From JAMXLO01 sp963799415 (lineage in GTDB: Bacteria; Pseudomonadota; Alphaproteobacteria; Acetobacterales; Acetobacteraceae): a DNA stretch of 64,000 nucleotides. The stretch lies in NCBI GenBank assembly GCA_963799415.1, contig CAWCXI010000005.1:1-64000 (forward strand). Direction: 5' to 3'. Below are positions 35,923-43,565 of this stretch, one piece after another. A program made the translations under genes and the position numbers. The notes under the pieces were generated by a model that saw only the letters and a list, made by a program, of their open reading frames with translations, made no database searches and was not told the origin of the DNA. Position 1 is the first letter of the stretch. Each line of letters begins with the position of its first letter.

Positions 35923-35973
35923 TGTCAAATCGCTCGCAACTGCGCCCCCCATTTCGCGCGCAATCGCGACCCC
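35923..35973 (+). repeat. IS21 left terminal repeats
   Basis: Two tandem related repeats: TGTCAAATCGCTCGCAACTG ... CCCCCC (35923-35950) and TTTCGCGCGCAATCGCGACC (about 35951-35973). They share AATCGC..GCAA and a terminal C-run with the right-end repeats in inverse orientation, as expected of IstA binding sites at IS21 ends. Confidence 0.8.
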
Positions 35974-36022
35974 TCTTGGGCTTGATAGAGCTCCGCGGGA
36001 TGGCGTTTGCGGGTGTTGGGAG

Positions 36023-36091
36023 GCTATGGATAAGTGGCCTGCCGGAGCGACCGTCGAGAGTTCTGGCGTAGGCAGGCCACTTAGCCATAGC
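36023..36091. repeat. 21-bp inverted repeat downstream of istB
   Basis: Arms at 36023-36043 and 36071-36091 match at 20 of 21 positions (GCTATGGATAAGTGGCCTGCC against GCTATGGCTAAGTGGCCTGCC when inverted), around a 27-base loop. It lies inside the element between the istB stop and the left end. It could terminate istAB transcription or shield the element from outside transcription; there is no T-tract. Confidence 0.6.
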
Positions 36092-36118
36092 GGACAGCGA
36101 GGGCGTGGGGTGGCGAGG

Positions 36119-36847
36119 TCAGTTTCGGTTCTTGAAGCGCCAGCTGGTGTTGCCGGTTTCGACGATGTCGCAGTGGTGCGTCAGGCGGTCGAGCATGGCA
36201 GTCGTCATCTTGGCGTCGCCAAAAACCTGCGGCCAATCTGCAAACGCCAGATTGGTGGTGATGAGCAGCGACGTGTTCTCGTAAAGCTTGCTGATCAGAT
36301 GGAACAGCAGTTGGCCGCCGGACTGGCTGAACGGCAAATAGCCAAGTTCGTCGATGACAATGACATCATAGCGCAGCAGCGTCTCGGCGAGCCGACCGCT
36401 GCGACCAGCCGCCTTCTCCTGCTCGAGCTGGTTGACCAGATCGACCAGGTTGAAGAACCTGCCGCGCGCACGGCTGCGAATGATCGCGGATGCCACGCCA
36501 ATGCAGAGATGCGTTTTGCCGGTGCCCGTGCCGCCGATAAAAATTGCGTTGCGTTTGGCATCGAGGAACGCGCCGGTTGCGAGTTCGCGCACCTGGCCCT
36601 CGTCAATCATCGTGTCGCCAAAGACGAACTTGTCCAGGTCCTTCAGCACCGGGAACTTGGCGCCACTGATGCGATAGCTGATTGAGCGAGCCTGCCGATG
36701 CGTGCGTTCGGCCCTGATCAGGCTGGCGATGAGCGGATAGATCTCGTCACGCCGCGCCAGGCCCTTGCCGGCGATCTCGTCGAAACTCGCGCGCATGCCG
36801 TAGAGCTTCAATTCGGTCATGGCGTCCAGGATCTCGTGGCGTTCCAT
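36119..36847 (-). CDS. istB: IS21-family helper ATPase IstB
   Basis: A 242-residue DnaC-like AAA+ ATPase. The Walker A motif GGTGTGKTH is at residues 105-113, Walker B VIVIDELGYLPF at about 162-173, and sensor region LLITTNLAF follows. IstB remodels target DNA and recruits the IstA transposase for insertion. The ATG overlaps the istA stop (TGATG), showing translational coupling. All key residues are present. Confidence 0.95.
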   Translation of the reverse strand: MERHEILDAMTELKLYGMRASFDEIAGKGLARRDEIYPLIASLIRAERTHRQARSISYRISGAKFPVLKDLDKFVFGDTMIDEGQVRELATGAFLDAKRNAIFIGGTGTGKTHLCIGVASAIIRSRARGRFFNLVDLVNQLEQEKAAGRSGRLAETLLRYDVIVIDELGYLPFSQSGGQLLFHLISKLYENTSLLITTNLAFADWPQVFGDAKMTTAMLDRLTHHCDIVETGNTSWRFKNRN

Positions 36848-38346
36848 CAGGCGACCTTTCGTATGCTGTCATAGCGGCCGCAATCGGCCACGGGCTCGAC
36901 CTTCAGGCGCAGGCCATCCGGCGTGGTGATCGAAGCCGGCGTCGGGGGTTGGTGCCGGCGCGCCAGCACGGTCAGGATCACGTCGCCGCTGGCGATCCCC
37001 GCCGCGAGCGCCTCGGCGCAGGCAGCCTCCACGGCCGACAAGCCATGAGCCAATACTGCACCGAGGACTTTGACGAATTGCTGATCGCCGTCGGCATGCT
37101 GCTTCAGCTTCGCGCGAACCTGGGCCAGCGCCGGCGGCAATGCCCAATCCTTGAACGGCGCGCCGTTGCGCAATGCACCCGGCTTGCGCACCAGCACAGG
37201 CAGATAGTGCCAAGGATCGTAGATGATCTGATAGCGCCGGAAGTCGCGCGGATGGTCGGCCACCCCCTCGTCGCCGAGAAGAACCACGATGCGCTCAGCA
37301 TGAGATCGAACCAGCACCATCCGGCCGGCGGCTCGTGCATCAACGCTGTAGCGATTATGGTCGGCCATGATCAGGCACGTGGTGGTAGCCCTGACGGCCT
37401 TTTCGACAAAACCATCGAATGGTCCGCGTAATTCCATTAGGCTCGCTTGCTCTTCCTGGAAAACCTCCCAGATCGTCCGGTCCTTGAACTCCGGATGCTT
37501 GTGGCGCTTCGCATAAGCGATGCACTGATCTGCCAACCAGCCATTCAGCTCGGCCAGGCTCGATACCCGCGGCTTGGGCCGGAACAGCTGATCGCGCAGA
37601 TTGCCGACCTGGTTTTCGACCTGTCCCTTCTCCCAACCCGATGCGGGCGTGCAGGCAACTGGCTCAACCAGATGATGTGAACACATCTGGAGAAAACGGC
37701 GATTATATTGGCGCGCCTTGCCCACGAAGATCGCTTCCACCGCAGTCTTCATGTTGTCGTAGATGCCGCGCCGACAGATGCCGCCGTAAAACTCAAAAGC
37801 CTTGTCGTGCGCATCGAACACCAGTTCTTGTGTCTCGCGGAAGTAGGCGCGCACGAATGGCATGCGGCTATGCGACAGCTTCATGTGCGCCGCCTTGATG
37901 ACCAGCGGCAATCCCTGCAGCGTGATGGTCTCGTGGCTCCAGTCGAACTGGTAGGCTTCGCCGGGCGCAAAGCTCAGCGGCACAAAGGCGTGCGCCGGCG
38001 TCCGAGCCTGCTCGTCGCGCCACGATTTGGTGAAACGATGCACGCTGTCATGCGCGCCATCGTAACCGCGGCCTCGCAGCTCTTCGAACAGGCGCTGCGT
38101 CGACCGGCGTTCTCGCCGCGGAAGCTTGGCCTCCTTCTCAAGGATCTGGGCCAGAACTTCCACCCACGCACCGAGCTTCGGCGCCGGCTGCACGCCGCGC
38201 TCATACTTGAACGCGGTCTTGTGGCTCCGAACGACCTTGCGCACCGTGGCCCGTGAGACGCGGAGCGTCCGCACGATCTCCTTAATCGGCAGGCGCTGCT
38301 CGAAATAAGCGCGCCGGATATCGCCGATCACGTCCACGGACATCAT
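36847..38346 (-). CDS. istA: IS21-family transposase IstA
   Basis: A start at 38346 (MMSVDVIGDIRRAYFEQRLPIKEI) after a GGGGG run gives 499 residues. The N-terminal helix-turn-helix (IKEIVRTLRVSRATVRKVVRS) binds the terminal repeats. The retroviral-integrase-type catalytic core shows YQFDWSHE (first Asp), RGIYDNMKTA (second Asp) and GWEKGQVENQVG (Glu). No frame disruption was seen. Together with IstB it should be able to move the element. Confidence 0.95.
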   Translation of the reverse strand: MMSVDVIGDIRRAYFEQRLPIKEIVRTLRVSRATVRKVVRSHKTAFKYERGVQPAPKLGAWVEVLAQILEKEAKLPRRERRSTQRLFEELRGRGYDGAHDSVHRFTKSWRDEQARTPAHAFVPLSFAPGEAYQFDWSHETITLQGLPLVIKAAHMKLSHSRMPFVRAYFRETQELVFDAHDKAFEFYGGICRRGIYDNMKTAVEAIFVGKARQYNRRFLQMCSHHLVEPVACTPASGWEKGQVENQVGNLRDQLFRPKPRVSSLAELNGWLADQCIAYAKRHKHPEFKDRTIWEVFQEEQASLMELRGPFDGFVEKAVRATTTCLIMADHNRYSVDARAAGRMVLVRSHAERIVVLLGDEGVADHPRDFRRYQIIYDPWHYLPVLVRKPGALRNGAPFKDWALPPALAQVRAKLKQHADGDQQFVKVLGAVLAHGLSAVEAACAEALAAGIASGDVILTVLARRHQPPTPASITTPDGLRLKVEPVADCGRYDSIRKVA

Positions 38347-38407
38347 CCCCCAAACCCCTCCCAGGCCGACCTGGGCCATAGGGAGAGACGCTGACACACA
38401 GAGCCGA

Positions 38408-38467
38408 GGGGTCGCGATTGGAAGCGAAAACCGCCCTCAGGGGGTCACTATTGCGAGCGATTTCACA
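38408..38467 (-). repeat. IS21 right terminal repeats
   Basis: Read outward-in on the minus strand: TGTGAAATCGCTCGCAATAG with a C-run (38440-38467), then a second copy TTTTCGCTTCCAATCGCGAC (38408-38430). They mirror the left repeats and sit upstream of istA, where they may also overlap its promoter. Confidence 0.8.
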
Positions 38468-38476
38468 CCGCATCCG
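38468..38476. repeat. Target-site duplication, right copy
   Basis: CCGCATCCG directly after the right IS21 end, identical to 35914-35922. Confidence 0.75.
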
Positions 38477-38990
38477 AAAGCCGATCAGCCGCGAGGGCAC
38501 GGTGTAGAGCACCTTGCGCAGCACGAAGCCGCTGCTGGAGGTCACGAACACCTTGGCCTCGTCATAATCCGTGGTTCGTCCAGATGGCACCGGACGCAGC
38601 GCAGCACATTCCAGTTTCACCATTTTGGCGCGACGAGCGTTGCGGCGGCCGATGAGGCTGGCGATCCAGCCGCGATAGGCATCGAGGCTCTCGAAGGCGA
38701 CACTGCCCCGAAGCAGCAGAGCCTGGGCCACCCCGCGTCTGAGATGGTCGTGCTGGCTCTCGCTGGCGCCGTTCTCGTGCGCAACCCCGGTGTTGTTGCG
38801 GCTTGGTGTCATGTCGTAATGGGCGCACAGAGCCTCGTAGCGACGCGTCTGGTCGACGCGAGCATCGTCATCGAGGTTGCGGAACGCGGCAGAGAGGCTG
38901 TCGGAACGATGTTCGACGGGCAACCCGCCGAGCGACCAAAGTGCGTTCAGCAGGCCAACGGCAAGCGCGGAGAAACGAGCACCGGTTCGG
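38477..38990 (-). pseudogene. IstA remnant of the older IS21-family element, interrupted by the newer element
   Basis: A stretch with VGLLNALWSLGGLPVEHRSDSLSAAFRNLD, YEALCAHYDMTPSRNNTGVAHENGASES, RRGVAQALLLRGS and KVFVTSSSGFVLRKVLYTVPSRLIGFRMR, clearly an IstA of the IS408-like group. Its N-terminal part is missing and its C-terminal part lies beyond the inserted element at 35900. The HENGxxES motif, which bears the catalytic Glu, is retained, but the gene is dead. Confidence 0.85.
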
Positions 38991-39052
38991 CGTGCTCCAA
39001 GCCGGCACTTCGGCTCTCGCCGCGGTTGTTGAGAAACCGATATGGCCCGCAC

Positions 39053-39440
39053 GCGCCGCGGCCCGCAGATGCAGGCCGATGCACACGTCGCCGGTTGGAC
39101 TGGCCGAAGGCGGGGCTAGCCCGACCGTAGGTCAGTCCAACCGGCCCATCCGTTCGTGTCGCTGACCGGACATCAGAGCTGTCGCGGAAGAGAATCGCCA
39201 CCGATAACTAATCACACTCGCGTCGCCCCAAGCCAAAATTGCCGCAGAGCCTGGATGTTTTGCGACTCAGTAGGACTAGCCAGGAATTGGCGAATAGGTC
39301 CAACATCGGTACGCACAGTCGGGCTGAACTGAGCTAGGATACTGTGCTCCGCCGCTCAAAAGAGCGGGGTAGTGACGCACAACCAGGGCAGGTTTCATGC
39401 ATTCCGCCGGGTCTAGCGACCGGCGGGCGGGAGAGGCCGA
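39053..39440. other. Intergenic stretch with a 13-bp inverted repeat
   Basis: No supportable gene. GCCGGTTGGACTG at 39090-39102 is exactly inverted at 39133-39145, with 30 bases between. It lies next to the end of the old IS21 remnant and may be a residual element terminus or a hairpin. The rest is probably the LysR promoter region. Confidence 0.4.
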
Positions 39441-40328
39441 GTGATAGACTGGGACAAGCTGCGCGTCTTCCACGCCGTGGCGGAGGCCGGGAGCTTCACC
39501 CACGCAGGGGACACGCTCAATCTCAGCCAGTCGGCGGTGTCACGGCAGATCTCGGCGCTCGAGGAAGCCTTGCAGGTGCCGCTGTTCCACCGCCACGCCC
39601 GTGGGCTGATCCTGACAGAGCAGGGCGAGGCGCTGAACCGCACGGTGCGTGAGGTGTTCGCCAAGCTGGCGATTACCGAGGCTCTGCTCACCGAGAGCAA
39701 GGAGAAGCCGGCGGGCCGCCTGAAGGTGACCACGACAGTCGCGTTCGGTTCTATCTGGCTCGCGCCACGGTTGCACGAGTTCCTCGACACGTATTCCGAC
39801 GTGTCGATTTCGCTGCTGTTGGACGATTCCGAGCTCGATCTTGCGATGCGCGAGGCGGACGTGGCAATCCGGATGCATCCGCCGAAGCAGCCCGATCTGG
39901 TGCAGCGACACCTGATGACGATCCAATGGCATGTCTGCGCCTCGCCCGAATATCTGAAGCGGCAGGGCGTGCCGCAACGGGCGGAAGATCTCGATGCGCA
40001 CAAGCTGCTCCTGTTCGGCAATCATCACCCACCTGTGAGCGACGTTAATTGGCTGGCCGAGGTCGGCCGGCGGCCGGGCAATCCGCGACGCGCGCTGATG
40101 GAGGTCAACAGCACTCACGCGGTGCTTCTGGCGATCCGTTCAGGGCTGGGGATCGGCGCGCTGCCGGATTTCGTGGTGGCCGAGAACCCTGATCTGGTGC
40201 GGATTCTGCCCGACCTGAAGGGCCCGAAGGTCGACGTCTATTTCGTTTATCCGGAAGAATTGCGGAATTCCAAACGCGTGGCGGTGTTCCGCGACTTTCT
40301 GCTGGCGAGGCTGGCAGCGCTGCACTGA
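39441..40328 (+). CDS. LysR-family transcriptional regulator
   Basis: A 295-residue regulator. Residues 1-60 are the winged helix (DKLRVFHAVAEAGSFTHAGDTLNLSQSAVSRQISALEEAL), and the rest is the periplasmic-binding-like co-inducer domain (RLKVTTTVAFGSIWLAPRLHEFLDTYSDV, then AIRSGLGIGALPDFVV). The FTHAGDTLNLSQSAVSRQ and HARGLILTEQGE wording is typical of a conserved alphaproteobacterial LysR often found beside trxB, but trxB is not present here. Its ligand is unknown. Confidence 0.9.
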   Translation: MIDWDKLRVFHAVAEAGSFTHAGDTLNLSQSAVSRQISALEEALQVPLFHRHARGLILTEQGEALNRTVREVFAKLAITEALLTESKEKPAGRLKVTTTVAFGSIWLAPRLHEFLDTYSDVSISLLLDDSELDLAMREADVAIRMHPPKQPDLVQRHLMTIQWHVCASPEYLKRQGVPQRAEDLDAHKLLLFGNHHPPVSDVNWLAEVGRRPGNPRRALMEVNSTHAVLLAIRSGLGIGALPDFVVAENPDLVRILPDLKGPKVDVYFVYPEELRNSKRVAVFRDFLLARLAALH

Positions 40329-40474
40329 GGCGCAGCACGGGGGGCGTGGTCGTTGCGCCCTAGCAATGCAACAAACGAGCGGATCGGCGGTGGGGCATGC
40401 GCCGACGGCATGGCGGCATCCGGCTTTTTGCGGATGGTATCCAATGCATCGCACCATTACAGTATAGCCACTGA

Positions 40475-40598
40475 ATACGGCGGCGTTGCCGCCAGTTTTC
40501 CGGCTCTTCGGGGTCGGAAGGGGGTCGATGACCCCTGCGTCTCCCAGACGTGAAGCCTCCCTGTTTACTTGCCCCCGGTCATTGGCCGGGGGCTTTTT
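40475..40598 (+). ncRNA. Candidate small RNA with serial hairpins and intrinsic terminator
   Basis: In the 346-base gap after the LysR gene, four hairpins follow each other: GGCGGC/GCCGCC (40479-40493), GGGGTC/GACCCC (40521-40535), CGTCT/AGACG around a CCC loop (40538-40550), and a strong final stem-loop with a T-run. Single-stranded C-rich stretches (TCTCCCAG and GCCTCCCTG) sit in or between them, as in alphaproteobacterial trans-acting RNAs that bind ribosome-binding sites. A TATAGC-like -10 lies at 40463-40468, but no good -35. The family is not identified. Confidence 0.45.
40571..40598 (+). terminator. Intrinsic transcription terminator
   Basis: GCCCCCGGTC pairs with GGCCGGGGGC (40571-40580 with 40584-40593, one G-U pair) around a three-base loop, followed by five T residues. 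It is the clearest intrinsic terminator in the window and ends the candidate RNA, or the LysR transcript if no separate RNA exists. Confidence 0.85.
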
Positions 40599-40674
40599 CT
40601 TTCAGGTGCTTTTCACGGTGGCATAACGACGGGATGACGATTGGCGCCGGGTCGGCCTATGCTTCACGATTACT

Positions 40675-41739
40675 TTATCGCACCAATCCGAGAGCGGGCA
40701 GCAGAGCCGGATCAAACCGGTGGTGATCCCCTGGAGGGTGCAGGGCAAATCCCATCGAATCGTCGTACCCCCATAGCGCCCAGCCAATCCCCTGCTGCTC
40801 ACACGCCATGCGCACGGTGCTGAGCCAAGCCACGCGCGCCGGCGCGTTTAGGCTTTGCGAGGCGCCGAATTCTCCCGCCAGCACCGCGACCTGATGACCC
40901 CGCGCCCATTTGCCTGCCTCGGCGATCCGCGCAGTCAGCTTCGTCACATCCCAGTGCTGCGCACAGAAGAAGCGCATCAGGTCGGCGGTCGGCGGATCGC
41001 CGGTCGAAGCGGCAGTGGCTTTGCACGAACCTTCGTCTGTGACCGGGAAGGGCAGGCGCGCCATGGCCGCCGTGTCGAGCCCGGTTCGGTAGGCGCCGAG
41101 GGCGGTCAATTCCGCAGGCTCGTACAGGTGGAAACTGTAGATCACGTTGCGGTCGGGCTCTGGCGGTAGCGACAGGAGACCGTCGATGCTGCCCCAATCG
41201 GCCCCGGTGATTACGATGGTATTTTTCGGCAGGATGGCGCGGATCGTCAGCACGGCCTGATGCTGCAGCCTCGCCCAGGCGTCGGGGTCCTTCGCGAACA
41301 CCGGTTCGTTCAGCACCTCAGGAAACGTTGCGGCCGGATCGAACCGGCGCAGCAGCGGCGCGAGCGAGTGCCAGGTCTCGAACAGCTTCGCCTGGTCGGC
41401 CGGGCTGATCTCGAGATGCCAGTCGATGGCAAACAACGCCACGATCACGGCGAGACCGTGCCGCTGCAGCCTCGCCACTGCGCTGACCAGCGCATCCGGT
41501 TGTGCCAGCAGGTCGGGTTGCACCGCCACGCGCACGAAGGTGAAGCCGGCATGCTTCAGCTCCGCCAGCGCCGCGTCGTCGAGATAGTCACGCAGCGCGG
41601 TCGGATCGTGACGCGGCGGGAAACGGAACCAATGCGTGATGTTGACGCCGCGCCGGAGCGTGGTCGGCAGGTCGCCCGCGGCGGTCAGCAACGTCAGAGC
41701 GAGCATTGCGGCCAGCAGACGGTAACCAATCATTCGCAT
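40675..41739 (-). CDS. Glycoside hydrolase family 5 protein (cellulase-like)
   Basis: A 354-residue secreted protein with an N-terminal signal peptide (residues 1-22). It is a TIM barrel: GVNITHWF near the start, FTFVRVAV on strand 2, EVLNEP with acid/base Glu145, YSFHLYEP, and LAGEFGA with nucleophile Glu290. The two glutamates and order fit GH5 endoglucanases. It may cut beta-1,4-glucans, possibly as part of self-made exopolysaccharide turnover; substrate not tested. It is divergent from the neighbouring GT39-like gene. Confidence 0.85.
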   Translation of the reverse strand: MRMIGYRLLAAMLALTLLTAAGDLPTTLRRGVNITHWFRFPPRHDPTALRDYLDDAALAELKHAGFTFVRVAVQPDLLAQPDALVSAVARLQRHGLAVIVALFAIDWHLEISPADQAKLFETWHSLAPLLRRFDPAATFPEVLNEPVFAKDPDAWARLQHQAVLTIRAILPKNTIVITGADWGSIDGLLSLPPEPDRNVIYSFHLYEPAELTALGAYRTGLDTAAMARLPFPVTDEGSCKATAASTGDPPTADLMRFFCAQHWDVTKLTARIAEAGKWARGHQVAVLAGEFGASQSLNAPARVAWLSTVRMACEQQGIGWALWGYDDSMGFALHPPGDHHRFDPALLPALGLVR

Positions 41740-41773
41740 CGCGCTGCGATAGACGAGGGACCGCTAATGACCG

Positions 41774-43342
41774 GTGAACGAAGCCGTGCGCAGACTACCG
41801 ATACTGTCCGTATTGCTGGCCGCGGCGCTGCTGCTCGGTGCCGTGGCATGGCTGCGCAGCGCGGAATACGACGAACAGTACACACTGTTCCTGACAGGGG
41901 GCGCGGCGCGTCCGATCTGGAGCGCTGACGTGATAACTGCCGGCGAAATAAGCGCGCTGCAGTCTGGCAGTCGCGGCTTCGCTGCCATGGCGCGCGACCT
42001 GCGAACCACAGACGTGCACCCGCCGCTGTATTTCTGGACAATTGCGGAATGGCGCGGGCTGGTGGGCAATTCGCTGTTCGCGACGAGAGTGGCTTCGGTG
42101 CTGCTGAGTGTCGTGACGCTAGGGCTGATTGCCGCAATAGCGCGATCCGTTGGCATTTCACCCGTGGCGGCGATGTTGCTGACGGTCGGCTGCTACGGCT
42201 TCGCCTATACCGGGACCACTGCACGCGCATTTGCTATGGCGCAGATGTTGAGCGTGGCCGGTGTCGCTGTGCTGATAATCGCCCGACGCAGCCCATCGTC
42301 CTCGTTTGCGGCCGGCGCATTGCTGGGTGCCGCGACTTTCACGAACTATCTGGCAGTGTTCGTGGCCTGCGCTGCATTGCTCCACGCTGTCGTGGCGACG
42401 AGCGCAGCGGCGCGGCGATCTCCACACCTGGATGGAGATTGCCGCGTCGCTTCGCTCCTCGCAATGACAGTGGGATTTGTGGTCTGGTTGCCAGCCGACC
42501 TGTGGTTCTTTCTGGCGCAGCGGCAGACGCGCGTTGGCCAATTTGCGCCGTTCGAAGTGGTCCCCATGCTGGCAGGGCTCGCACAGTATTCCGTGGCCAA
42601 CCTGTTCGGTGGGTTGCCGCTCTATGCCCCAGGCGTCGGACGCACCGCCGTTACCGTGGCGCTGGCTGTTCTGTCCGTTGGCCTCGTCGCACTGATCATA
42701 CTGCGCTGGCAGCGCATTGCGACGCCCGAGACGCGCGTGCTCCTTGTCGTCACCGCCGCGGCGCCGCCAATCGGCCTGCTGCTACTCGGCGTGGTATTCG
42801 ACAACTCGCCGATCGAATTGCGCTATCTCGCCTTCGCCACGCCATTCGTTGGCCTGCTGATTGCTGCCTCGCTGCCGCTATACGCCCGCTACGTCATCCT
42901 GGCGATCCAGGCCATTGCGCTGATCGGTCTCATGACGCGTCCAGAGACGATGCAGCCGGCGCGCGCCACCGCGGACGCAACTGCGTCGCTCGCGCATGAC
43001 GGCGTGGTGCTACTGCCGCATGGCAACGACGGCGTCGGCATCGTCGGCGCTTTCGCCGTCGAATCACCACCGACCTTGCGCCTGCTGGTGATCGGCCAGG
43101 AGGAGGCGCCTGCGGAGATCCGCGCACGAGCCGCGCGCTATCCGCGCGTGGTTCTCGCCCTTCTTGGTCAGGACGCGGCGAGCCGCGCCACATTGCCCAA
43201 CATGCGCCAGGCTTTCGCCGATCCGTGCTGGCGCGCGGCGGGTGCTGCGTTCAACGTGCTCGCGTTCGACCGCGTCTGCGGTGAGGAATGCACCTGCCGT
43301 GATGACCGGGATCGCCTGGGTCGACGCAAACATGGCGCGTAG
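41774..43342 (+). CDS. GT39-like (PMT-type) membrane glycosyltransferase
   Basis: A 522-residue polytopic protein with roughly ten membrane segments. An extracytoplasmic DEQY (residues 33-36 region) and a DVHPPLYF motif are typical of GT-C enzymes of the PMT/ArnT-like group that use lipid-linked sugars. The start is a GTG at 41774; a nearby alternative could exist. At residues about 215-235 an intergenic-type palindromic repeat is translated in frame (see repeat at 42418), adding a hydrophilic insert between helices. The C-terminal 120 residues are polar. Confidence 0.75.
   Translation: MNEAVRRLPILSVLLAAALLLGAVAWLRSAEYDEQYTLFLTGGAARPIWSADVITAGEISALQSGSRGFAAMARDLRTTDVHPPLYFWTIAEWRGLVGNSLFATRVASVLLSVVTLGLIAAIARSVGISPVAAMLLTVGCYGFAYTGTTARAFAMAQMLSVAGVAVLIIARRSPSSSFAAGALLGAATFTNYLAVFVACAALLHAVVATSAAARRSPHLDGDCRVASLLAMTVGFVVWLPADLWFFLAQRQTRVGQFAPFEVVPMLAGLAQYSVANLFGGLPLYAPGVGRTAVTVALAVLSVGLVALIILRWQRIATPETRVLLVVTAAAPPIGLLLLGVVFDNSPIELRYLAFATPFVGLLIAASLPLYARYVILAIQAIALIGLMTRPETMQPARATADATASLAHDGVVLLPHGNDGVGIVGAFAVESPPTLRLLVIGQEEAPAEIRARAARYPRVVLALLGQDAASRATLPNMRQAFADPCWRAAGAAFNVLAFDRVCGEECTCRDDRDRLGRRKHGA
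42418..42470. repeat. Palindromic repeat inside the GT39-like reading frame
   Basis: Two adjacent hairpins: ATCTCCA (42418-42424) with TGGAGAT (42433-42439), then the imperfect palindrome beginning ATTGCCGCGTCGC and ending CTCGCAAT (42438-42465). Its opposite strand reads, in three frames, CHCEERSDAAIS, VIARSEATRQS and SLRGAKRRGNL, the familiar signature of a very common alphaproteobacterial intergenic repeat. Here it sits in frame within a gene. Confidence 0.85.
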
Positions 43343-43565
43343 GTCACCTCTTATCGTCATGGCCGGCCAGTGTGCCGGCCATCCACGCCTTGTTCACCAG
43401 TCGCGCCCAGGTATCTCCGCACGGGCGTATGAAGCGTTGGCCGCGAGCATGGAAGGTTCGCTTGCTGGCTGCTCAGAATCCGGGGCGGCACGAAACCGGC
43501 CATGACGATAAAGCGCAACACAGCGGCCTTTTGTTAGCGCCTGCAATCACGCCTGGACAACCGGC

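Larger units (their letters stand above)
35923..38467 (-). mobile_element. Complete IS21-family insertion sequence (2,545 bp)
   Basis: The ends are TGT(C/G)AAATCGCTCGCAA, inverted, followed inward by a second copy of the terminal repeat on each side. Between them lie istA and istB, both open, on the minus strand, overlapping as TGATG. It is flanked by a 9-bp duplication. When the duplication is removed, the two sides join to restore RLIGFRMRIYDDRL of an IstA, so it landed within an older IS21-family element. It looks recently active, in contrast to every other element in this region. Confidence 0.9.
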
